64,000 nucleotides of DNA from Polyporus tsugae. Lineage: Eukaryota > Basidiomycota > Agaricomycetes > Polyporales > Polyporaceae. Location: NCBI GenBank assembly GCA_024305745.1, contig JAHRBS010000007.1:2480001-2544000 (forward strand). The letters run 5' to 3'. The notes beneath the pieces were generated by a model. The model made no database searches. It worked only from the letters and a program-made list of their open reading frames with translations, and was not told the origin of the DNA. Shown here piece by piece: positions 11,411 through 24,800 of the stretch. Both the position numbers and the translations under genes were made by a program. The stretch's first letter is position 1. Each line of letters starts with the position of its first letter.

Positions 11411-13056
11411 ATGGATGAAATCGGCCTTGACATACAGAAGGAGGTGCGTGGGCTCAAACGCTATGTGGGGATCAATATTAAACCTGTGTCACAGGAACCT
11501 ACCTTTGAGACTGTGGTCGAAGAAAAGACCGTACTCTTGCAGGAGCTCGAGTCTGAAGACGATTTGTACATCAAGTACAAGAAGCTCGCCCGGCACCTGG
11601 AGATGCTTGATATCCAGGAGAGCTACATCAAGGACGAGCAAGCGAACCTCAAACGCGAACTAGTTCGAGCGCAAGAGGAAGTCAAACGCATCCAATCCGT
11701 CCCTCTCGTAATTGGCCAATTCCTAGAACCCATTGACCAGCACACCGGTATCGTTGGCTCGACAACTGGTTCGAACTATGTCGTTCGCATCCTCTCCACC
11801 CTCGATCGAGAACTCCTCAAGCCATCCTCGTCTGTGGCCCTCCACCGACACTCCAACGCTCTCGTCGACATTCTTCCCCCAGAAGCGGACTCATCAATCG
11901 CGATGCTCGGCAAGGAGGAGAGGCCAGATGTGACATATCAGGACATCGGTGGCATGGACTTGCAGAAGCAAGAGATTCGGGAAGCGGTCGAACTCCCTCT
12001 CACTCACTTCGACCTGTACAAGAAGATTGGTATCGACCCACCTCGTGGCGTTTTGCTATACGGCCCACCAGGTACGGCGTTACATTTTAATGATGGGAGG
12101 CAACATCAAATAACTTGGACAGGTACGGGCAAGACCATGCTTGTGAAGGCAGTGGCGCACCATACAACAGCGTCCTTCATTCGTGTTGTTGGCAGCGAGT
12201 TCGTGCAGAAGTATCTTGGCGAAGGTCCTCGAATGGTCCGAGACGTCTTCCGGCTGGCGCGCGAGAACGCACCTGCCATCATCTTTATTGACGAGATCGA
12301 CGCCATTGCAACGAAGCGGTTCGATGCGCAGACCGGTGCAGACCGTGAAGTGCAGCGAATTTTGCTCGAGCTGCTGAACCAAATGGATGGGTTCGACCAA
12401 GGTAGTAATGTCAAGGTGCAGAACATAGTTCATTGGCCTTGCCTGACAACTAACTTAAACGTGCCGCCACTTCAGGTCATCATGGCCACCAATCGAGCAG
12501 ATACCCTGGATCCTGCCTTGCTTCGTCCAGGTCGACTTGACCGGAAGATTGAGTTCCCGCTCCCATCCAGGCGAGAGAAGCGTCTCATCTTCCAGACAGC
12601 CACCAACAAGATGAACCTTGGTCCTGATGTCGATTTGGAGGACTGTACGTGATGTGGCTTGAGTTCAGCAGCCTGACTGCTCATTGGCGTCGCAGATGTT
12701 TCACGACCAGAACGGCTATCTTCGGCAGAAATTGCTGCCATCGTGCAGGCTGCCGGTTTGCAAGGTGAACATCCTCTTTTGTCGTACCATGTCTAGACTG
12801 CTGATCAAATGGGCCCAGCTGTAAGGAAGAATCGGTACGTTGTGCTGCCTGTCGACTTCGAGGAGGCGTGGAAAGTAAGTTGTTTGGCTCTGTTTGTTCC
12901 ATCAGAGAGCTCCGGATATTTAAACTCGCATCTTTTTCTTCTCCCTCCAGCAAAACGTCAAGCGTGCCGACGAGACCTTGGACTTCTGTGGGTGTCTCCC
13001 CTCTCTGTCTTCGTCTTTCTGCTCTGAACTTGCTGGCTCCTTGTCCAGATCGGTAA
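11411..13056 (+). CDS. RPT3: 26S proteasome regulatory ATPase Rpt3
   Basis: Exons 11411-11443, 11495-12071, 12123-12415, 12476-12644, 12696-12764, 12819-12874, 12951-12987 and 13049-13056 give 413 aa (human PSMC4 has 418). Rpt3 is one of six AAA ATPases in the base ring that unfold substrates and open the 20S gate. Visible: N-terminal coiled coil, OB-domain [18 protein letters not shown], Walker A GPPGTGKT, Walker B IIFIDEID, and the second region of homology [20 protein letters not shown]. The end is DFYR, the HbYX gate-opening motif. Its last two residues come from an 8-nt final coding exon. The first intron (51 nt, GTGCGT) is in frame, so an unspliced form would merely carry 17 extra residues. 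An open frame continues upstream of 11411 but looks non-coding. Confidence 0.96.
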
Positions 13057-13933
13057 TGACTGGGGTTTGTTGTGCCTGGTATGTGTTCATGGCATATCTC
13101 TCGCGCGAGTCGTTGCTCACCGGTCTTCCATGCATTCACAGGCTGCATCTGTATCGTACTGGACAATATATTCTTCGCATCTCAACTGTCGTCCGAGTGA
13201 GTCGTCATCCTTGAACCCCGCTCTACACTTTAGTGCCCCGTCGGCCTTCTTCATCGGCGGGGCATTCATTCAATAGAGCAAGATCGATTATCTTCATTTG
13301 TTCCGTGCTTTTTTTGCCTCTCCTTCCATTGGCTTTGTCCATGCGGAGTGTGTTTGCGCATGCTTCGTATGGGAGGAGTGGTTCACACGCGGGAGACATC
13401 GTTTTGGAAGGACCAATATCATCGGCCCCTTGGTATGTCCGCCCTTCCTGATTTTCATGCTTGCTGCTGATGGTCTTCCACAGTTTATACCTCAAATATA
13501 TTTGCTTTTAAATCTCTATATGGCTGACTACATGCATGCCTATCGCCGCTCTCCAACACTCTGGGTGACGTTCTTCGCTTACACGATCATCCTCATTTTA
13601 CGGGAGCAATAATATTGTTTCACCGTCACTCTAGCGGTAGCCTTCAGAAGAGTGGAGGCTGCCGACTGGTATCGATGGTTACATGATATTGCTATCGCTT
13701 GTAACTTGTTGTGTACTCGTCGTATAATACACTTGCAGATCCTGTGCTATCAACGACCGACAACCGGATGATTGTTGGTGACAGGAGATTGATGGGTGCA
13801 TAGCCCGATACCCTTATGTCTACTTTTCTGTTCAGGAAACCTCTAACAAGCCTCGTACAATTGCATCATACCCAGGTTACTTATAATTCCTGCCCCCATG
13901 TAATCCCTATCCTGCCACATCCGGCCACAGAAC
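13057..13933. other. Intergenic between convergent genes
   Basis: This 877-base stretch separates the 3' ends of RPT3 and the P5CR gene. It is long for two 3' UTRs, but I see no exon with splice signals, tRNA or repeat in it on either strand. Confidence 0.4.
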
Positions 13934-15166
13934 CTACTTTTTAGAAGGCTGGCCGAGCTCGCTAGCTCTCTCGGTAGCAACCTGAATAGCGCGAGCGATA
14001 GTCGATCGAACGCGACCGTCCTCCATGGCGAGCAGTCCTGCAATCGTACAGCCTCCGGGAGCTACGAGGTGGTGGTTTCAGCCTACTTGTGACAGATTGG
14101 TTTGAAGAAGTTGACTCACTCGTTACAGCGTCCTTGAGCTGCGCGGGATGAGTTCCGGCTTGCAGCGTCATGCGGGCAGTCCCCTGCAACGCTAAAAAAA
14201 AAATTAGGTCAGGTTAGCACCCGGCTCGGAACCACAGCTGGACGTAAAACACGAACTTTGCGCTGCAAGCTCCAATGCCTCCGCGCGCGGAAGGCCCATC
14301 ATGACACCACCGTCCGCCATGGCCTCGAGGAAAATGCAGGCGAACGCGGGTCCGGAACCGGACAAGGCCGTACAGGCATCGAAATGTTTCTCCTCGAGGA
14401 AGCGGCAGCGGCCAATCGCCGAGAATATGTTGAGGATGATGGTCCTCTCGAGTTCGGACTCCTCTGAGGGCTGGAGGGTGCTGACTACTGTCATGCCCTC
14501 ACGGATCTAGAGGCGATCAAGTGAGTGTCAGCCGGGCCAGAAACGTCCAAATAAAAAATGGCACGCGGACCTTGCAGGGGGTGTTGGGCATAGCGCGGAC
14601 GACTTTTGTGGAAGGGAGGACCATGGCCTGGAGCTGTGCGATGGTTACGCCGGCCAGGATGCTGATCAGCAGTTTCCCTTTCAGGGCTTCTTTCATCCCC
14701 GGCTCGCTCATGATTGTCTGGGCGATCTGGGGCTTGCAGCTGCGGGGTCCATATGTCAGGGGGTTTCCCGTCAGCAAGGGATGGAAGGCGATCTCACCAG
14801 AGCAATATAACATTGGACTCGCGGGCTGCTTCCACGTTCCGTGCCTGCACGATCTCGACATTCCGTCCCGGGGTGTCAATGGTGAAGAACGCGGTTCGCA
14901 GCTTCTTTGCTGTCTCCTCGCGGCTGACGCACGCGATGAAGCGAGAAGGGAGCGACTCATCTTCCAAGGTTTGGGGGGTGACCGTACCGGAGGTGTGCGA
15001 CTCCCACTTGGGTTGCGGGGGGAAGGAAGTCTTGGCGGCAAGACTGGCGAGGACGCCAGAAAGGATGGCAACGCCCATAGTGCCACATCCTAGGAGCAAC
15101 GTAAGGACGACAGGGAGAAACGTGAAGGCGGAGAGAGTGACCTAGGACGCAGAGAGTATAGCCCAT
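13934..15166 (-). CDS. PRO3: Pyrroline-5-carboxylate reductase
   Basis: Exons 15166-15142, 15089-14798, 14739-14571, 14506-14257, 14191-14120 and 14061-13934 give 311 aa. The enzyme reduces pyrroline-5-carboxylate to proline with NAD(P)H. The N-terminal Rossmann nucleotide loop GCGTMGVAILSG is assembled across the first intron. Also present are VILLCCKPQ, VVRAMPNTP, the dimerisation-domain signature ALSGSGPAFACIFLEAMADG, and TPGGCTIAGL near the C-terminus. All six exons keep frame. The tail ELGQPSKK is charged and carries no organelle signal that I can recognise. The gene is divergent from ALG13 with about 215 bp between start codons, so the two probably share a promoter region. Confidence 0.95.
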
Positions 15167-15381
15167 GGCGGTACGCGGAGTCAGCTGAGGAGGGTCGGCA
15201 GCGATGTTGGTCGTGATGCTGAATCAGGTCCAATCGCCGGTGGACAAATAACAGAAATGGCCGAAGCCTCAAGAGTATTTGAGGGTGGTGGTCGAGCGGC
15301 GTCAACGTCGAGGATGCGTACCAAGTCGCACTCGCTCTTCTCTGCCTAGCCTAACCCCCGCACCGCGTGTGCTCGACAAAC

Positions 15382-16151
15382 ATGTCCGAGTCATTGGACT
15401 CCTCGCCCGCGTCCACCGAATCGGCCCGCAGCTCTCCCTCGATCTCCGCAGATCGGATGCATGTCTTCGTGACCGTTGGGTCTACCCGGTTCGATGCCCT
15501 TGTGCAGAGAGTCCTCTCGGAGCCAGTTCTGGATGTCCTCCGCGCACAGGGATATCGGACACTCGAGGTGCAGTGCGGCAACTCGGAGTTCGATGCATCC
15601 CTGCTTAGCCGAAATGCCGACGATCACTGGGAGGGTGCTGGAGAGCTGGAGACGAGTGTATGGCGGTTCAAGTCGACGCTGAAGGAGGATTATGAACGTG
15701 CCGATCTCATCATCAGCCATGCAGGTACGTCCATTTCCCAACACGCTACATCTTGGCAGTTGCATGAGCCGACGGTCTCCACCCTACACCGGCTGTCGCT
15801 TCCCCAGGCTCCGGCACGATCATCGACGTCCTCCGGCTTCGGAAACCTCTCATCGTCATTCCCAACGAGACTCTCATGGACAACCACCAGGCGGAACTTT
15901 CGGACGCACTGGCAGGACTTGGACACTTGAGGTCATCTTCCGTCGCGTGAGCATGTCTTGATCCTCCACTGTCCTATGCTGCACTGACGCTGTCAATGTT
16001 ACTTTACAGCAATCTGCCAAGGGCCATCGAGAACCTGGACGCCTCTACCCTCGTTCCATTCCCACAATTCGACGGCAGCAGGTTCCGGGAGTTGCTCGAT
16101 GAGGAGATGGGGTTTAGCCACAGCCGCGAGACCAGTGCCTCGCGGCGCTGA
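15382..16151 (+). CDS. ALG13: ALG13, catalytic subunit of UDP-GlcNAc transferase
   Basis: Exons 15382-15724, 15808-15946 and 16010-16151 give 207 aa. With membrane partner Alg14, Alg13 adds the second GlcNAc to dolichol-PP-GlcNAc on the cytosolic face of the ER. The GT-B C-terminal half is recognisable: [36 protein letters not shown], and [20 protein letters not shown]. An extra Ser-rich leader of about 25 residues precedes MHVFVTVG. Translation could also start at that internal Met (15457), giving a product closer to yeast length. A second gene on the same strand, TRM9, starts about 200 bp downstream. Confidence 0.92.
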
Positions 16152-16357
16152 GTTGGTCTTCCTCTACATTGCTTTGTGCTTTTTGTATCATCATCATCAT
16201 CTTCCACCATCAGCACCGCTATCATCGCACTCGACGTGTATTATACCCCCATCCCCTCTTACCATTGTAGGAACGGAACGTGAATCTCACCTCCACTTTA
16301 CAAAGTACGACCTCTGTGTCGTTCCGCGATTCACCCTGTACTGTCCCGTGCAGGCGG

Positions 16358-17447
16358 ATGCCGGACGTGCAACCTACTACCGTCTCTTCCGAGAGCCCTC
16401 GATCTTATGAAGATGCACACGTACATGCAATCTATGACCAGATCGCGCCCCACTTTTCATCTACGCGCTATAAAGTGAGTAGGTGCATTTCCCGTTTGAC
16501 CGAATACTAAGCTTTTAGCCGTATAGCCTTGGCCCATTATCGCCGCCTTCCTGGCCTCACTCTCTACAGGTTGGGTCGGCGTTGATTTAGGCACTGGGAA
16601 TGGAAAGTACCTTCCCCTGCCCGCAGACCGACCCGGCAGTGTGTGGACCATCGGGCTCGATAGAAGCGTCAATCTGCTCAAGATTGCGAAACGAGTAGGC
16701 GACATCGACCGTGAAGTTGTCTGGGCAGATGTCTTGGACAATCCGTGGCGTCCCGGCGCATTCGTCTGTATCTCGTTCTGCCTACCCAAACGTCAGCATT
16801 GGATGCTGAAGCCGTGCCTGCCAGGACTACGCCATCTCGATAGCCACCATACACCACCTGGCTAGCCCTGTCAGACGCAAAGTCGCAGTCCAAGTGAGCA
16901 TGCCTCTTCTTTTTTTTAAAAAATAAGTTTGAGTGTATGTTTCTCACATCGCTCAATTCAGCGGCTCCTAGAAGCGATCTCTCCAGTTCATGGGCGTGGT
17001 CTGATCTACGTCTGGGCAATTGAGCAAGACAAGTTGTCAAAGCGCAGCATACCAACCCGCGCGAGCCAGGACGGGTTGCAATCAGGGTCCTTCGCCCTCA
17101 CGGGGAAAGGCCAGGACGTGTTCGTCCCGTGGGTCTTCTCGCAGCCCACGGAACCCAAGCCAAAGACCGAGAAGCAACGCAAGAAGACACAGGCCACGTC
17201 GCCGGAAGACTGTGAATCTGCTTCGGTCTTGCCAGAAACTCCTCCACAAGTCTTTAACAGGTATTACCACATGTTCTCACAGGGGGAGTTAACCGAGCTC
17301 GTCATGGAGGCCGCATTGGACATTGGGCTGGTGGTAGGACAACCTCCTGAGATGCGTACCCCAGGGATCAAGATACGAGGACTGCAAATCGTTCAGGAGG
17401 GTTGGGAGAGGTCGAATTATTACGTAGAACTGCGACGTTGGGAATAA
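16358..17447 (+). CDS. TRM9: tRNA uridine-34 methyltransferase TRM9
   Basis: Exons 16358-16474, 16527-16763, 16825-16893 and 16962-17447 give 302 aa. Trm9, with Trm112, methylates carboxymethyluridine at the wobble base to mcm5U. The family signature is clear: [23 protein letters not shown] motif [43 protein letters not shown], then [12 protein letters not shown]. After an insertion rich in Lys/Thr/Pro the C-terminal block [18 protein letters not shown] and the NYYVELRRW ending follow. The last exon carries the basic, family-typical central insertion. No zinc or RNA-recognition domain is fused, unlike animal ALKBH8. Confidence 0.93.
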
Positions 17448-17565
17448 TGACGTGAGGAGAATGCAAGACGCGAGTTTATGAGGATCATCGATGGCCCAGT
17501 GGATTGAGCGTAGCGTGACAGCGCAAAGCAATGTAGTAATGAGGATACAATGAGACACAAACAGA

Positions 17566-18316
<751 letters not shown>

Positions 18317-18984
18317 CTGTGCGGACAAGGGGTCTTCGCGTTAGCGCCGTCCGTCCATCCATCCAGGAGACCAAGGAGCAATCCATCCAAATCGACGCGC
18401 TTGGAGGAGTACGCGGATGATGGATAGGATTGCATGAGTCTATAGGGACGGAAAACGGACTCACGTCGAATTTTTGGGGAGGGGGACGAGTCGTAAGGCT
18501 TGCTCGTTGCCGTGAGCAGTGGGGAGAATGGGCAGCCAAACCCTAACCCCAGACAGCAGCCAGCCCAAAGTGGGACATAATGAGCGCTAAATCAAGCCTG
18601 GTCAACTTGGGTCTGGACGAAATCATGTAAGTATTACAATGATGTATGGCTCAAGTTCAGCTCAACCCTACGCCGGAACGCCCTCTGGCTGTCTCTCTAT
18701 TCCCTGTCTTCTTGTCTTAGAGGCTGCCCGACTTTTTCCCAGTGCTCCAACCTTCGGTTTCTTGCACCAGTTCGCTGTGATACAGCCCTTGCAAGTTGCC
18801 TTTGGCCGGTCACCGGTCAGGATTCAGTTAGACGTCAACCTCAGGCCTCAGGAGTTGCCTACGCCAGGATGATGCAGACCCAACGTCATGACATTACTCG
18901 CCTAGTGAAAAGGATATAACATCTGCTCCTGGCGCATCGCTCTCATCCAACACTCTCACCCAACCCCCTCACATTACTGTGGCC
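18317..18984. other. Divergent promoter region of EGD2 and the OBAP-like gene
   Basis: Shared upstream region of two divergent genes. On the plus strand GGATATAAC at about 18912-18920 is TATA-like and lies about 70 bases before the OBAP-like start. The rest shows nothing firm. A possible two-exon mini-gene here was rejected. Confidence 0.4.
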
Positions 18985-19903
18985 ATGCAACCCGAGACAA
19001 AGCAGGCAGCCTACCAAACGTCCGCATACAATGTGGCAGGCGAGGCTATGATGAGCTTCAAGCCTGTCAATCGTATCCACCAACATTTGTGTGCCTTCCA
19101 CAGCTACGCGTAAGTATCTCACCTCCTGTTTAGGCTGACATTTCCGCTGACATCCGTCTTCCAGCCACGATCAAACTCGTTTTGTTCGTGCAGACCACTT
19201 CTGCGCACAGTTGTCGGAGGACTTTGACCAATGCGTCATCTACGACTCCAACAAGAAGGACGCGAGGCTCATTGGTGTCGAGTATATCGTCTCGGAGAAG
19301 GCATGCTAATTGAAGCCCTTGTCCTTCCTATAGGACTGAGATGTTTGTAGGTATTCAAGTCCCTCTCCCCGGAGGAGAAAAGGTTCTGGCACTCCCACAA
19401 GCACGAGGTGAGTTGCCGTGTGCAGCAACAACGCGACGTAGATGTCCTGACGAGCGAGTTGTAGATTGAGAGCGGTCTCCTGCAGCTCTTCCCCAAGTCA
19501 TTTGTGCCCAGTACGTCGATTTCGAGTTCCGTAGGTTTCACACGTTCATGGCAGGCATAAACCCGATTTCTCAGGCGTCGCTACGGACCACGCGGAGAAG
19601 CCAGCCATGACTGAACTGCAGAAGACTTATGGCAAAACGATCCACACTTGGGCGTACGACAAGCATCCGGACCTCCCTCTCGGACCTCCTACTTTGATGC
19701 TGTCGGCCACTTCCGATGCCCAGGGACCTCCATCTGACATGGTGAAGAAGAGAGACGAAGAGTCCGGCCAAGACACTGCGGCCAAAAAGAAGGCTCGCAA
19801 GGAGTATTTGCCATCCTACGAGTCCGTGGAAGGATCGGACGAGCTGCAGAAGAGTGGGCGTGGAGTCGTGTTTGAGGTCAAGGAGGTCGAGGCGAAGAAG
19901 TAG
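18985..19903 (+). CDS. OBAP-like (DUF1264 family) protein
   Basis: Exons 18985-19109, 19165-19300, 19351-19407, 19465-19510 and 19575-19903 give 230 aa. The sequence matches the plant oil-body-associated protein family (DUF1264), which also occurs in fungi and bacteria. Key runs are [40 protein letters not shown], then [20 protein letters not shown]. In plants these proteins affect oil-body stability; the fungal role is unknown and I do not transfer it. The second intron (19301-19350) starts GCATGC after GAGAAG and is a GC-AG intron, needed to join SEK to VFKSLSPEE. The Lys/Glu-rich C-terminus is not conserved. Confidence 0.88.
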
Positions 19904-20253
19904 GTAGTGGTGCAAACTCGTGCGTTGTGGCAGGTATATTCGCTCGATAAGCAATTGCGTGACTGAAGTGTCCAAATAGGATTCATTGTAATAGTATCAT
20001 GTCCTGCATGCGTCCTCGCGCAAGTTGTCTGTGGTGCCGGTGTGGTATTGTAGGATAAGGGATCCGACCACAAAAAAAATCCACACTCATCGAATTACTC
20101 ACCAGGGCGGTGTTTCCTTACCTCGGCTTCTTGAGACTCGTTCCCCCGGTTGTCGGTTTTGGCAACGCCGGTACTCACGAATACACGGGCCAATGCGACG
20201 CTGTGAACGAGAACGCCTTGGGTCGAACCCATCCCCCAACTTTCTCCTTCACC
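19904..20253. other. Intergenic between tandem plus-strand genes
   Basis: About 350 bases between the OBAP-like gene and the hydrolase gene. An open frame runs into the hydrolase from upstream but contains no ATG before 20254. Nothing else is visible. Confidence 0.4.
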
Positions 20254-21502
20254 ATGGTGCAGTCAGTACCGTTGACCCACCGCCAACCGTTTAAGACTTT
20301 CTACATTATCTATCTCTTGACTACTACAGCCCTCGTTCACCTACCGTATCTGTGCATTCGCTATGCATTACCACGGGCGCGTCCTACAACGTCATGGTCT
20401 TTCAAAAGATCCATCCTCGTGGCGGTGTATAGGGAGATTATCATGGGACTACCCACGAAACTTGGCCTCGATGCCAGCCACAAACCCCCGAAGTCGAATG
20501 TCGAGCTGAAAGCCGCAAGTTTCCTGTGGATCGAAGGCCTCAGCGGAGACTCCGACGCGTTCTGCGGAGAGCTTCGCAGAGCGACGGGTATCAACGGCGT
20601 ACAACCAACCAAGGTGCTCGCGTACTGGATATTCAGGCCCGGAACAACCATCCCTCAAGACCTGAAGGCGACGGAGGGCGAGAAGGTCGCACTATACATC
20701 CATGGAGGTGCTTTCATCGTACGTACACAAAGCCGTCTAACGAATTGGCCTTAGTTGAAGTTCCATCCAGCTGGGCAGTGCACATCCAGACTCTGCGACC
20801 TGCACTCTCTCCCATGACCTCCTCGCTCACAGCCGTACGCTGAGCCGGGTATTTGCCGTCGACTACCGACTTTCGGCGACCGCGCCGGATCCACCGAAGA
20901 GTCCCTTCCCTGCCGCGTTGCTCGACTGCGTCGCGGCATATCAGTACCTCGTCAAGGAGATGAGTTTCGTACCTGAGAACATAACCATCGTCGGAGATTC
21001 CGCGGGAGGCAACCTCGCATTCGCCACCACACGGCACTTCGTCGAGCACTCGATCCCAGGCCTCAGGCCTCCCGGTCGTCTCCTCTCGTGCTCGGCCTGG
21101 TTGGATATCTCGGGCAGCCGCAACGGCCCAAACGACCCAAGGATCCGCAACCGAAAGTCCGACATCCTATCGAATCGCTCGAACTATCATCATAGAGCGT
21201 ACCTGGGAACGTTATTCGACACGGACGACAGAAAGACGAACCCCTACCTCTCGCCCGTATCGCCGCACATCGCCCAGACGGAGGGCCTGTTCAAAGGCTT
21301 CCCGTGCACGTACGTCTCAGCGGGCGGCATGGAGTTGATCGTGGACGATTCGGCCGTGGTTGCGGAGAGGATGAAGGCAGATGGCGTGGACGTCGTGCTC
21401 GACATCGAGCCGGAGGCTATTCACGACTACATGGGCTTCGCTTGGATGGAGCCAGAGCGCACGGCAGGTCTGAAGAGGGTGGGGGAGTGGTTGGACAACT
21501 GA
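20254..21502 (+). CDS. Alpha/beta hydrolase, HSL-type (esterase/lipase)
   Basis: Exons 20254-20718 and 20771-21502 give 398 aa. The protein has an N-terminal membrane segment (about residues 13-38, hydrophobic with Tyr/Leu) and a hydrolase domain of the hormone-sensitive-lipase family. The oxyanion-hole motif HGGAF is at 150-154, just before the intron. The nucleophile elbow is GDSAGG with Ser-232. The likely acid is Asp-347 or 348 (ELIVDDS) and the likely base His-373 (IHDYMGF). The triad is therefore intact and the enzyme should be active on a short or medium acyl ester. The natural substrate cannot be read from the sequence. The ATG at 20254 is the first in frame. Confidence 0.9.
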
Positions 21503-21887
21503 AGGCCAGGCTGGACGAGTCCATGCAAGCTGGTGCGTTTTGGCTACTTCGCTGCCGTCGAGCCACCTTGACTGACACTGGAGCTGTCAATGCGTCGAAT
21601 GGGCGGCGCGGGAATTCAGCGGCCGGGAAGTAGATCTATCCGTGGGAAATTTAGACACTGGGTGGACGTGTCATTGAATATAATAATATATACTAGCTGC
21701 TGTAAAACCATGTACAGCGCGGGGAACTTGCACCTTTCCGTTCATCCGAATTTGTCTTCAAATGTTTCTACCGCTTGTGTGTCGTGGAAGGTTTGATCAC
21801 GGTCTCAGCGAGACGGTCGTTGACATGGGCGCGTAGTTAGGTTAGAGTTGGCGAAGACGGCGCCGGCGTGGGAGCTGCGATGCATTC
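21503..21887. other. Intergenic between the hydrolase and TSC1
   Basis: About 385 bases, probably the 3' UTR of the hydrolase and the TSC1 promoter. I see no exon or RNA gene. An AT-rich run (ATATAATAATATATAC) near 21680 may be a 3'-end signal. Confidence 0.35.
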
Positions 21888-24800
21888 ATGTCTTCTCCCA
21901 CCGTTGCTGATATCTCTGCTCAACTCCGTCTTCTCCTCGAGTCCTCCCCCGACCCCGTCTCCACTAACGAACTTCTCGCACGAGTAGATTCATTCGTTTT
22001 AGAGTGCTCAGCGTCACCGGAACCAAGCACGCTTCTTTACCAACTCGAGGAAGAGCTCCAAGGAATCTATGATGACGTCCTCTGCCATGCCCTTTTCCCT
22101 CAAGCCGAACTCTTCCTAGCATTCCTCTACCACCTCCGTCCCGTGCTGCCCTCATCCTCAATCATATCCACCTGGTTTGATCTTGTGCTTCGCCCAACTC
22201 TGCGGGAACCAAAGCTCCCCATTTCTGCAGTGAACCACGCGAAGGAGATTATTATTTCTGCCCTTGACCCCGGAAGCAACTTCTCTGACGCGGAAGATGG
22301 TTCCCCGGAGGCTGAGAAGCAAAAGGAGAGGGTTGGTGACTTCCGGAGGCGACTGATGGACCTGTATCTCTTGGACGCCCACAATGAAAGCTCCGGTGAC
22401 GATGTCCTCGAGTGGGCGGAGCTAGATCAGGACCAACGAGAGAAGAAGGCTTGCTGGAAGTCGAATCTCGAAGACGTCTTGGTCAGGGTTGGACTCGAAC
22501 GACCGAAGGTGTGCCTATTCATTCATGTATACTGTCTTGTCTGGTGGTTTATCACGATTCAAGGATTTCCTCACCGAACTGTATTACTGCTTCATCTTGC
22601 CGACATCTCGCCTACAACTCCTCATCCTACTCAATGCCTACACATCGCATCCAAACTTCTCCACTCACGCTGAGATATTAGCACCTCATCCGCTCATGAC
22701 GAGTCTCATATACTCGCTCACATTCGACAATTCCTCCACTGTTTGCACTATTGCTTTGACTATCCTTATCAAGCTCCTGCCCATCTTCGCCGTTAAGGCA
22801 TCGGGTCACTTGAAGAGTCTCCTCCCCCTCCTGCTCGTTGTTCTCGCCCGCATCCTCTGTTGGAGAGAACGTCACTATGCCCCCCTACTCCCAGTGGTCC
22901 CCGATCAGGAAGATGCAGATAGTGAAGAGGCATCCGCTTCAGACACTGGTGAGGAAGGTGCGAGTGAGGGCACACGACCGCTTCCTATACGTGAAGACCT
23001 CGACTGGACGCGCCTGGAATTAACATTTGACGGCCCAGCGTCAGGCACCCCATCCGCCCATCGCTATTTCACGTTTCTGTACTATCTCTTCCCTTGCAAT
23101 ACCATTCGGTTCCTCCGATACCCTGTCAAGTATTTGAACGACAGCGGACTGGAGAGCGTGTACGCGCGAGACTGGGAAGCATCGCTCGATGAACAACAGA
23201 TACGGAGCAAGAGCGAGGTGAGCAGCGTCGACATTCTTGCTCGACTTTCGTCAAGCCGACTTGGTACCTCTGTGATTTCAGCGACTATTGCGCATGCACG
23301 TCCTCCACCCCCTGCTCATCCGGCGCGAGGCGAAAGAGGAGCTCGAAACGCCGGATTTCTGGTCGAACTACGACATTCCCAAGATCGTCGGTGGCGCAAC
23401 CATGCTGGATGTACGCAACGCTGGCCTCGCTTTGCGCCAAGAGCAGCAGCAATTGCCCATCGGTATTGCCTGCGACACGGAGAGGTCCCCATCCTCTGAC
23501 GTCGGGCCCGTGTCCCGGCGGCCATCTATCATCGAGCGGACGCTCACAGCGGAAACTGTGAGGGGTGGAGACATCGCGCCGTTGTCCTCATCGCTAGAAA
23601 CTGTCCGCTCCGGGTCAGACTCCGCAGACACGCCCGCGACTGCCGATCCCGTGCGGCTGCAGGTCTCGCTGTCAGGCATGGTCGCAACGTCAGTCGCGCT
23701 CCGATCTGGGCTCGATGTCGAGATCGTCGACGCCCCACCCGAGTGGGCGACGACGCTCTTCCCGCTGCAGCCCCGCACGAGGTCGCCCTCACGAAGCAGC
23801 GAGTCATCACAGTCCAGGGAGGAAAACGGGGAGCCGTCTCCTGGGCCCTCGCCATCGGAGAGGGGGGCGCAGGGGGACGAGGCGCTGCCGAAGCACGTCG
23901 CGCAAGCCATTGCGGGGCTCCAGAGGGAGATCTTGCTGCTAAAGAACGACCTGAACCTCGAGCTGTGGACCGCGCGCGAGAACGTGGCGCATATCGGACG
24001 GTTGTACAAGGACCGCGTGTTGTCGAGGAACGAAGAGGTCGAGCGACAAGGCTTGGTATGTCCTTCTCTTAGTTTCCGCGCCGTCGAAACAGGACGCTGA
24101 GTACTGCCGCAGCACAACAAGCTGAAGGAGTACAAGCACATGGTCGCACGCTTGCGGCGAGAGCTGAAGGAAGGGAAGGACCAGGCCGTGACGCAGCGGC
24201 TGCGGTACACGGATTGGAACAAGGAGCTGCAGGACAGGATTGCGGCACTTCGTGATGAGAAGAAGGCGTGGACGAGCGAGGCAGCGACGATGCGTGCTGC
24301 GGAGAAGGAAGCAAAGGTGAGCGTCGCTCGACACTTAGGACTCTGGGCTGTGGCTCATGTTTGAACCGAACGCGTGGCTAGGATACGTTCGACGCACAGG
24401 GGAAGCTCTTAGCAGAGGCGAGCCAATCGGTATTCCGGCTTGAGACGCAGATCAAAGAGAACGCGCACAAGGTGGATCGATTGCACGATTACGAGACGCA
24501 AATCGACCAACTCATCAAGTTACAACGGTTATGGTGAGCGGTGCTTGGGTGTATGTGCTTTTTCGGTATTGCGCTTACACACACAATGGCACAGGGAATC
24601 GGACGTGCAGAAGCTGAACGATAATAAGGAGTATCTGACGGCTTTTGCGAGCAAGTACCGGAAGATGGAACTTTTGCTGGACGCTCACGAGAAAGCTCTC
24701 GCCGAAGTAAACGACCGCGATGCGTGAGTGCTGTGCAATGTAAATACATGCCGCGAAGCTTATTCGGTGGCAGCGGTCTTCGAAAACAAATCATTGTACT

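Noticed and set aside
18580..18919. Two-exon mini-gene beginning MSAKSSLVNLGLDEI
   Set aside because: It splices in frame, but shows no recognisable motif and its end overlaps the TATA-like element of the OBAP-like gene.
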